From Naganishia liquefaciens (Eukaryota > Basidiomycota > Tremellomycetes > Filobasidiales > Filobasidiaceae): a stretch of DNA of 64,000 bases. The notes under the pieces are model-generated. The model searched no databases. It was not told where the DNA came from and worked only from the letters and a program-made list of their open reading frames with translations. Within the stretch, counting starts at the first letter, position 1; each line of letters begins with the position of its first letter. The translations under genes were made by a program, and so were the position numbers. The stretch is taken from assembly GCA_013423385.1 (NCBI GenBank), contig BLZA01000049.1:372001-436000 (forward strand), in the 5' to 3' direction. Below, piece after piece: positions 57,501 to 64,000 of the stretch.

Positions 57501-58460
57501 TAAGATGCATATCGCATAGTATCGATAGCTTTATGCTTCTCTTTCCCTCGTAGCGATTACGCCACCGCATGGACTGGCCTTCAGGCTTTTTTCTAAGACT
57601 TCCGAAAATACGCCAGAAGAAACTCTTGTATTCGATTTGTCGCTAGAAGTGAGTTGTCCGCCCTTCTCAGTAAATAGAGTCTGATCAAGCACGGCCAGCC
57701 CATTCTTTTTCTGCCCAAACTTTTCAAGGGCCTTCTCGACGAAGAGGGATTATCCTCTACGGTGGCATTCGGCGGAAAATTCGCGGAATTGCCCTACTTT
57801 CAACACGTCTTGGAGATGCTGCTTTTACAGGCGTTAGAGCAAGACTTCGCGGACTCTCGTCACCCGCGCGATGACGATCATCTTCCATGTGCCGGTAGGA
57901 AGAGCAAAACCTTTCGAGCCGGCCTGTCTGAAGTGATCCAGTTCTTGGATTATTTCCCGCAATCGCGGGAAGCCGTGATTGCTTGCGCGCGAAAGTGTGA
58001 AGCGGAGATGTGGAATCTCCTATTTGAGATTGCTGGATCCCCCCAAAAGCTCTTTGAGGTGAGAACACTGATGTCGCCATTCTATCCCGCTGATCATGGA
58101 CTCTCTGACAGGACTGCTTCACGGTTATACCACCTGCGGTGGAACAGGCTGCCAGCCTGTTGGTGATAATTCACACTCTCGATCCAACAGGACCCGTTCA
58201 ACAGGCAAGTAGCGCGAGCTCCAATCGTCATCTTTGGGCTGAAGGTCATCCCTTCAGGATATCCGCCGTCTACTGGTATCAGCTTTTGACGGAAACGAAA
58301 CCCAGGTAAGCAGCTGCAATGCTTCTTATTCGCTTTTTAATCGGTATTCCGGTAGGTTGCCAAGGACATAATTCGTTTTGCCATCACCATAGGCGAAGAC
58401 GTCGACCGCCTAGTGGCAACGCTTGACACCGAAGAATCAAAGCGGCCCAAGGGTAACTGA
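54555..58460 (+). CDS. RIC1: Ric1, subunit of the Ric1-Rgp1 GEF for Ypt6/Rab6
   Basis: A Golgi-associated protein which, with Rgp1, activates the Rab Ypt6 for endosome-to-Golgi transport. The start MYWPSGSVRRL is the conserved Ric1 beginning. WD40-like blades follow: LFVLLGRDSLTLWSQ, LVEWSSDGHSIFVS, TTMNHILIYDL, and later YTAVSRDGTLLACAGRHGLTHY and LLVYTSDNVLHHFQV. The C-terminal RIC1 domain (PF07064 type) lies at about 57,400-58,450, with FGGKFAELPYFQHVLEMLL, FLDYFPQSREAVIACARK, CEAEMWNLLFEIAGSPQKLFE, then LLVIIHTLDP and RRLLVSAFDG. The protein ends EESKRPKGN. About a dozen short introns interrupt the frame; exact limits were not all fixed. Nothing suggests damage. Confidence 0.9.
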
Positions 58461-58869
58461 AACGCATTGGAACGTCGCCATCAATAAGACAAGACGAGCA
58501 AGACTGGGCACCCCTCAGGCGGAACTCGTTGCGAGTTGCAGGAACTTCAGTAAATCGGCCTGCTGAAGTAGGGCAATGGTAAGAGATTATCTTACGCATA
58601 CCGGCGCCATCGACGGGTGACGCTCGATTCGACTCTGACTGAAAGAGCGTACCTTTCTCTGTCCGGAAAGGGCTTTGGAGAGGTAGCTGTTATGTGCGAA
58701 ACGGCGTTGCGCAGTTCCTTGCCGCCGCTATTGTCGTTGCTTGTCGCTTAGACGCATATCTCGGCATCATCAATCGGCCACGTGCTACTTTATACACAAT
58801 ATGCATATATCCCTTACATTCGAGATGTTACAACCAATCTCAGTTGATGCGATCGAGCTGTCCATCCTT
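58461..58869. other. Convergent intergenic spacer
   Basis: 409 bases lie between the stop codons of RIC1 and the MFS gene. They hold the 3' ends of both transcripts; nothing else is seen. Confidence 0.5.
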
Positions 58870-60888
58870 TTAAGCCACTTTGAACTCTGCCTTAGGCATA
58901 TGCTGCGCATGCCTTAAGGCTTCACCCTTCCAAATCAGACCTACACAGATGAGCAGACCCAATCCTGTTGCCAAAGCTCCCTGGATGGCAAACGCTGTCA
59001 AGACTCCATCTGCGAGGACCCATTCCTGAAGAAAATTTTAGAGAGTCAGCAATGCCAACTCGCAGAAATGGATGTGCGAACACCTACGTAGGCAAAGTAG
59101 GTCACCACGAAACCCCATATGCACTTCCAGAAAATAAAGTTTGCCTGTGTGTCCATAGATTTCTCGAGGTAGGTCTCCAGGACGTACTGCGAAAGCGTGA
59201 GAATTGTGGATTCGGATGGAAAGTGAAGGAACGTACAGTTTGGATGATACCCGTAGACGCGACCAAGCAGAAGTAGAACAAAGCCCCTCCGATAAGTGGT
59301 CCTGCAAACAGCCTTGTGAGCATCGGCCTGCGATCAAGAGGCACCTACATACCTATCCAGTGAGTCTCATACTTTAGCGTCAAACCGACAATCAGCATGC
59401 CAAAGAACATGAAGGGCAGGATGGGCAGCAGAGCATAGTATCGATATTCCGGCTTGCGAATTCCGCCTTTCCTGCGCGTCACTGCAAGTACGACCTTGTC
59501 ACCGACGATGCCACCGGACTGCAATTCAATGGTTAGTCATGCGGTGACCGACTGCAAAAACGATACTGACCCATTTTCCTGCAACAGATCCGATTCCGAA
59601 AGCCAGATATGTTACGCCCACGATCACGGAACGGAATTCGTACGGAGGTTTTTCAAAGATCTGGGGAATAGTGACAGTGATGCCAACCTGCGCGCGCAGA
59701 ACTCGAGGTCAGGCGACGATTCAGACCCCTATAGCTATACTCACCGACCAAGCAAAGAGGGTTCCGTAATAGAAAGATGGCAAGGTAATCGCCACGAATC
59801 GAGCCTATTCGACCAGAGTTTGAGCTTGGCCTGACGACGCCACTGACCTGCTTACCATGGCAATAGGACTCCAGGCAAGAGCGCCAAATTCTGCGGGGCG
59901 ATGCCACGGCATCCAAAGTGCGCCACGCTTGCCAGCTGCAGAAATCAAGCTCGAATCAGTTCAATTCTCTGAAAGAAAGCGGAACAACTCACATCGTATC
60001 GGTTGGCCATTCAATGTCCGCTTGCCATCTTCCACCGGCAAATCCTGTACCGGTTGCTGTTCTGTCACTGGATCCTCCACCCACAACGTCTCTGGTACCA
60101 GAAACGTGAACATGAGGAGCTGGAGGACTGCGAATCCAAGGGTGATCCAGTAGATGATCTGCCACCTTTCACCCTGGTACTCGATGACCAGACCTCCTAT
60201 CAGGGGCGAGATTGAGGGAGCAAGAATGCACGCTACACCATACAAGGCCATCTTGTCACCTCTTCGCTCGGGCGGGTAGATGTCGGCGATTGACGCAGGG
60301 GGTACTGTCTGTGAAAAGGCGGAGAAGAAGCCAGCGAAAAATCGCCCGGCGCAAAAGGCGTCATAGTCTTTCGACAGGGCGAGCCAGAGGACGCATGGAA
60401 TGAAAAGGGCGCTTCCCAGCAGGTACGTCGGACGTCGTCCAATGGTACGTGATAGCGGATTGTAAAATATCGGGCCGACAGCGATGCCGAGCAGAGAGTA
60501 GCCGATGGATTGTGCTATGAGGGCTGGTGTAACACCAAAGTATTTTGCCATTTGCGGAAAGGCTGTTAGATGAGCACCTGAACGAGCAAGAGTCAGCGCG
60601 GTAGCGATAACGGAATGAAATGCTCTTACTGGCGCTATAATTTGCGAGAAAGCCGGACCATGCCAGTGTGAGCAGGATGAGGTTTTTGCGTAACCTCGAG
60701 ATATTGATCGGGTGGTCGATGTGCAGGGAATCATCTGTGAGTTGACGGCCGATGTTCTGTCCGCCGCGATATCCAGCGCCGCGCTCCTCGATCTCTGCAA
60801 CCAAGGGTTTGTCCAAGATGACATTCTCGTGTAAAGTGGAGTTGTCTGGTTCGGTGAGAACAGGTTCAGATTTCGTCTCGGCGGTCAT
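58870..60888 (-). CDS. MFS transporter, drug:H+ antiporter type
   Basis: A 12-helix plasma-membrane transporter. The N-terminus (MTAETKSEPVLTEPDNS) is hydrophilic and acidic; membrane helices start at NLILLTLAWSGFLANYSAS. Family words include FPQMAKYFGVTPALIAQSIGYSLL, PLSRTIGRRPTYLLGS (motif A region), CAGRFFAGFFSAFSQTVPPASIADIYPPERRG, SPLIGGLVIEYQGERWQIIYW (motif C/B area) and TFLVPETLW at the start of the central loop. After the loop come ARFVAITLPSFYYGTLFAWS, FGIGSVAGKWSGG, YYALLPILPFMFFGMLIVG and AFAIQGALATGLGLLI, ending HMPKAEFKVA with the stop at 58872-58870. The wording fits the fungal DHA1/caffeine-resistance-like group. Substrate unknown. Confidence 0.85.
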
Positions 60889-61757
60889 TATGAGGCCCGG
60901 GGTATCGGAAAACTTGAGCAGCGGTCAAACGTTACCTCGAAACTTTTAAGGCAGGGTGCTAGCTCGATTGAACGTCGCAAGCCAGGACCAATCCGTATGA
61001 TATAATCCTTATGATATCCGTGAGTCTGTCTTGATCACGCAGCTTGATCCGGAGGGATTTTACCGAGCCTCCCAGCAAAGGAGTAAATGCTAAACGGTGG
61101 GGTCCTGAATACAGTCTCCTCGTGTCAGGTCTCCGATGTACATGGAGAAACTCTTTCCGAATGACTGGATCCCAAGACCCCGCCGATTCTGATTCGTTGC
61201 GCAGCACTCTCTCTCTGTATCGACATAGCTACCGACAATGGGCTCCATCGTCGTCAAGTTTACGCAAGGGATTCCCGGCGTGGCCCCTTGCAGGAATCCA
61301 CATCGGCTCGCAAACGAAGAAATTTATTGATAAGTAACGCTGCAGACGTTGTGCCCAAAATGTTGATGGCTCATGTCTCATAAAGCGCTAAGCACGCAGT
61401 CTATTTTGGGTATCCCTCATCCTGCCGAGCGGGGTTCTCGATCGGTCCTCCACCTCTGCCACTTTCCTTCTTGGAATCGGTGGGATCATTGGGCAGCGCA
61501 GGTAGACGGGCCATTCTTCGCCTGGGAATGCTCAAGTCCGGGTGTCCGCGGAAGGGAGCAGATAGACTGCGGTGACAAGTCGTTCGCTCGAGCGGCTGTG
61601 CGGAAAGCTGCGCGAAGGGTGGATATCGTATTTGCTATTGGGATTGTGACACGGTTGAGACGAAGTCGAGGCTGAAAGTGGCTGGTGAATGTCATTCATG
61701 TCACAGAGAAAACTAAAAATAGCAATGAAATCACTTGATCACCGCCGAACAAGCAAC
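60889..61757. promoter_or_regulatory. Promoter of the MFS gene and 5' flank of tRNA-Gly
   Basis: These 869 bases contain no supported gene. A frame at 61044-61337 (+) has no motifs. Confidence 0.4.
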
Positions 61758-61847
61758 ATCTCTATGGTGAAACGGTATCATGGTCGCTTGCCATTGCCTC
61801 AACGGCTCAACTTGCGATCGGCAGGGGTTCGACTCCCCTTGGAGATA
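61758..61847 (+). tRNA. tRNA-Gly(GCC) with intron
   Basis: The 90-base gene folds with acceptor ATCTCTA/TGGAGAT, discriminator A, D-stem GTGA/TCAT, anticodon stem GTCGC/GCGAT, variable loop CGGC and T-arm AGGGG-TTCGACT-CCCCT. The loop TTGCCA holds anticodon GCC. A 19-nt intron follows position 37. The first pair is A-T where tRNA-Gly normally has G-C, which is unusual, but the rest of the fold is sound. Confidence 0.88.
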
Positions 61848-61850
61848 CAG

Positions 61851-61856
61851 TTTTTT
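61851..61856 (+). terminator. Pol III terminator of tRNA-Gly
   Basis: A T6 run begins three bases past the tRNA end. Confidence 0.75.
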
Positions 61857-62310
61857 GCATTTCGACACAATCAATCCTGCTCATCGTGTTCCCAACTCAT
61901 CAAGGAGCTCTTGCAAACTTTGGCTCGGCAGTTGCGGTTGTTTTATTATATGACGGAGTGACGCGGGTAGGAGGAAGAATTGTACACCTGATCCTGCTTG
62001 TCTCGCAATGCGACTTCAAAGATAGCCCTGTAGTACCAGGTTGCGGGACTAATGCACACGTAATGATATGGGCCTCAATCGAACCGCTCTTGCGTGACGC
62101 CGTCGACAGAGCAAGCCTCTACTCTCGATACAGCGGGGCCGCGGGGCCTAATCCCGCCATAGCTGATCACAGTACAATATGGTATTAAACACATACATAA
62201 ACTCCCCATTTGTAGGGCCCCAGGCAATAAGATTCCTCGGGGCGACCTTAAAGGCCGGCCTCTCCGCATACAACAAACATACTAGACATGACCTCGACCA
62301 TCCGCTCCAC
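61857..62310. other. Intergenic, no feature seen
   Basis: 454 bases lie between tRNA-Gly and the stop of the last gene. Nothing is supported. Confidence 0.4.
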
Positions 62311-64000
62311 CTAGAACATGTTCTGGAACATGGCATGCGCTGGCTCATGCGCAATCTTGAGTGCCCGGTCTAGCCATTCCACATCAGCCGCGTTTCGCGA
62401 GAAGAGCCGTTTAATCCCTGCCGCGCAAGACTCACCCTTGACCTTGATCGTGTACAAGAAATCCGCGACGACCTCACCCTCACGCTGCATGCCTCCCGTT
62501 CCACCCATCATCACCTGCCCCGCTGACGCCGGGTTCACGCCGGGTCCTTGGACGGTCTGTCCTCCGCCGGCCGCCAGGGCCGCACACCAATCCCGGGCGG
62601 CATGCTCGGCAAAGATGGTGTGTGCGAGGGCGAGGTCGGACAGGATCGGACGGTAGCGCGGTGAAGAGGAGGAAGTGGACGAGGAGGTGGAGGGTGTCGG
62701 GGAGGGGGAGGAGCGAGTTTGGCGGTGTGTGTGGGCAAGGGACGTTCCGGCTGGTAAGGGACGGCGATTGGAGCGACGGAGGGCGGGCGCGGAGGAGTCA
62801 TTATCGTCTTCGTCGTCTTCCTCGTTGTCGACTTCGTTGGCTGCGGCGGCGGCGGCGGCGGTGTTGTCGTCTTGTTTAGCCTTTGCGTCATCGACGTCCA
62901 TCTTGGTATCCGCGGTCGCTTCTGTTTCCCCGACCACTTGCGCGCCGGCCTCGTCCTTTTCACCTCGAACATCCTGCGCGCCCTCGCCTTCCTGCTCCGT
63001 CTCCTTCTCCTGCCCCTCGCCGTCCTTCTCCCCTACATCCTCCTTGCCCCTCCTGCGCTTCCCCTCCCTGATCACCGGCAGCCCGGGACCGATGCCAATC
63101 CCGATCCCATAGGGGACCGACGCGGACGCCGACGCGCCACCTGCAACGCTGCTGCTGCTCGTCGCGGCGGCGTTTGTCTGTCCGGGGAGATGCTGCATCA
63201 GAGGATGCGGCGCGACGGGTTCCTCGATCGTCGGAAATGAGTAGAGCTTGTGGGCTGCGTTGAAAGAGAAGATCTGTCAGTTGGTGTTGTGGGACGTGGT
63301 CAGGGTTGCCAAAGAAGGGACGTACGATCGCACGCGCGGGCCGAGGGGTCGAATGGGTTCTTGATGAAGTGGGTGCCGAACGGCGGGAGGGCTTTGTTGC
63401 GTTCGAGGTAGTCAAAGATGGTCGCCGTCGGGAGCGTGGTAAAGTCGACCTGGGAAGAGCGTCAGTGGAACGATTTCGTGCGTGGGGCATGAGGGATGCG
63501 ATCAAGCTTGCCGTCTCTCGCGCGACGACTACAGAGTCGTACGCGATGCCGACGTCGCGTCCGCCAATGGTTCCGAAAGACATGATCGCCCTTCATCGTC
63601 TAATCAACAACACCGAGAGCCAAGAACTCACATGATACCGCATGCCCTCAATCACTCCGACCGGTTCCCTCCTGACGCCCGCGTCTCTCTCACCTCTGTC
63701 ATCCACAATCCCTTCCCCATCTCCATCCGCGGTCGACACCATGCTCATCGACATTGCCGCCGCCGTCGCTGCCTTTCTCCCCTCTCTCTCCGCCCTGGCC
63801 GCAGCATTCCGGGCATTCCGAGCGGCATTCGAATTGCTACTTCGTGCAGGTTGAGGTGCAGGCGTCGGGTCGTCCGCCGCCGGGTCCGGTTTCCGTCGTT
63901 TCGGGCCGGGCGGATTCCGTTTTTTAGCGGGTTGCGCGGCTGGTTCTGGGTCGATGCTTGGCTGCGGCGGCGGCGGCGGCTGAGCTGCTGGTGCTGCTGC
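62311..64000 (-). CDS. Low-complexity nuclear-type protein, 5' end beyond the window
   Basis: I do not recognise a firm family. At the right edge the frame is already open, reading Pro/Gln/Ala runs, then the basic stretch AKKRNPPGPKRRKPDPA, a likely nuclear signal. After EPVGVIEGMRYH a junction leads to VDFTTLPTATIFDYLERNKALPPF, whose opening words weakly recall the Sin3-binding segment of SAP30-like proteins. A junction near 63331/63245 gives ACDPHKLYSFPTIEEPVAPHPLM. The last exon has long acidic, Ser- and Ala-rich low-complexity runs, then ordered-looking helices LALAHTIFAEHAARDWCAAL and AGIKRLFSRNAADVEWLDRALKIAHE, ending FQNMF with the stop at 62313-62311. A chromatin role is only a guess. 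Confidence 0.6.

Overview
The window is nuclear DNA from a basidiomycete fungus, most likely a Tremellomycetes-type yeast in the Cryptococcus/Trichosporon region of the tree. Four things point there. Coding genes are cut by many short introns (about 45-75 nt). There is an MP88/macrophage-activating-glycoprotein-like GPI mannoprotein. Every tRNA gene seen carries an intron next to the anticodon. Recognisable fungal orthologues are densely packed on both strands. No bacterial, viral or plasmid features were seen, and the standard genetic code fits every gene followed. This placement is inferred from gene content and architecture; no database was consulted.

Layout, left to right: a left-truncated small charged protein (-); MP88-like GPI mannoprotein (-); a Zn2Cys6 transcription factor (-); an auxin-efflux-carrier-family transporter (-); a METTL14/Kar4-like m6A-writer subunit (+); a disordered protein with a PP1-docking-like motif (-); a phosphatidylserine decarboxylase (+); a Use1-like ER SNARE (-); ribosomal protein L13 (+); a large FAS1-repeat membrane protein (+); a 3.7-kb gene-poor stretch; a bZIP factor with an upstream ORF (+); a candidate 58-residue spliced gene (+); a four-TM MARVEL-like protein (+).

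Then comes a small tRNA cluster, Phe-Leu-Phe, in which the two tRNA-Phe genes lie inside a nearly identical direct repeat of about 402 bp carrying a telomere-like GGGGTTA motif. It is followed by VPS13 (-, 11.3 kb), an EDEM-type GH47 mannosidase-like protein with a PA domain (+), a short-chain dehydrogenase (-), an Flx1-type mitochondrial carrier (+), an FAD monooxygenase (-), tRNA-Glu (-), RIC1 (+), an MFS transporter (-), tRNA-Gly (+) and a right-truncated low-complexity nuclear-type protein (-).

There is no gene cluster with one shared pathway. Several genes serve membrane traffic, lipid or ER functions (PSD, USE1, VPS13, EDEM, RIC1), which is probably chance neighbourhood. Neighbours often sit head-to-head over 350-570 bp or tail-to-tail with 65-130 bp between them.

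The most unusual signals are four introns that appear to use GC instead of GT donors, the duplicated tRNA-Phe segment with telomere-like repeats, a METTL14-type protein reading DPPP at its motif, and a tiny spliced gene. I found no convincing wholly new multi-gene system. Exon limits are given where the reading frame forces them; for the very intron-rich genes only the outer limits are given.
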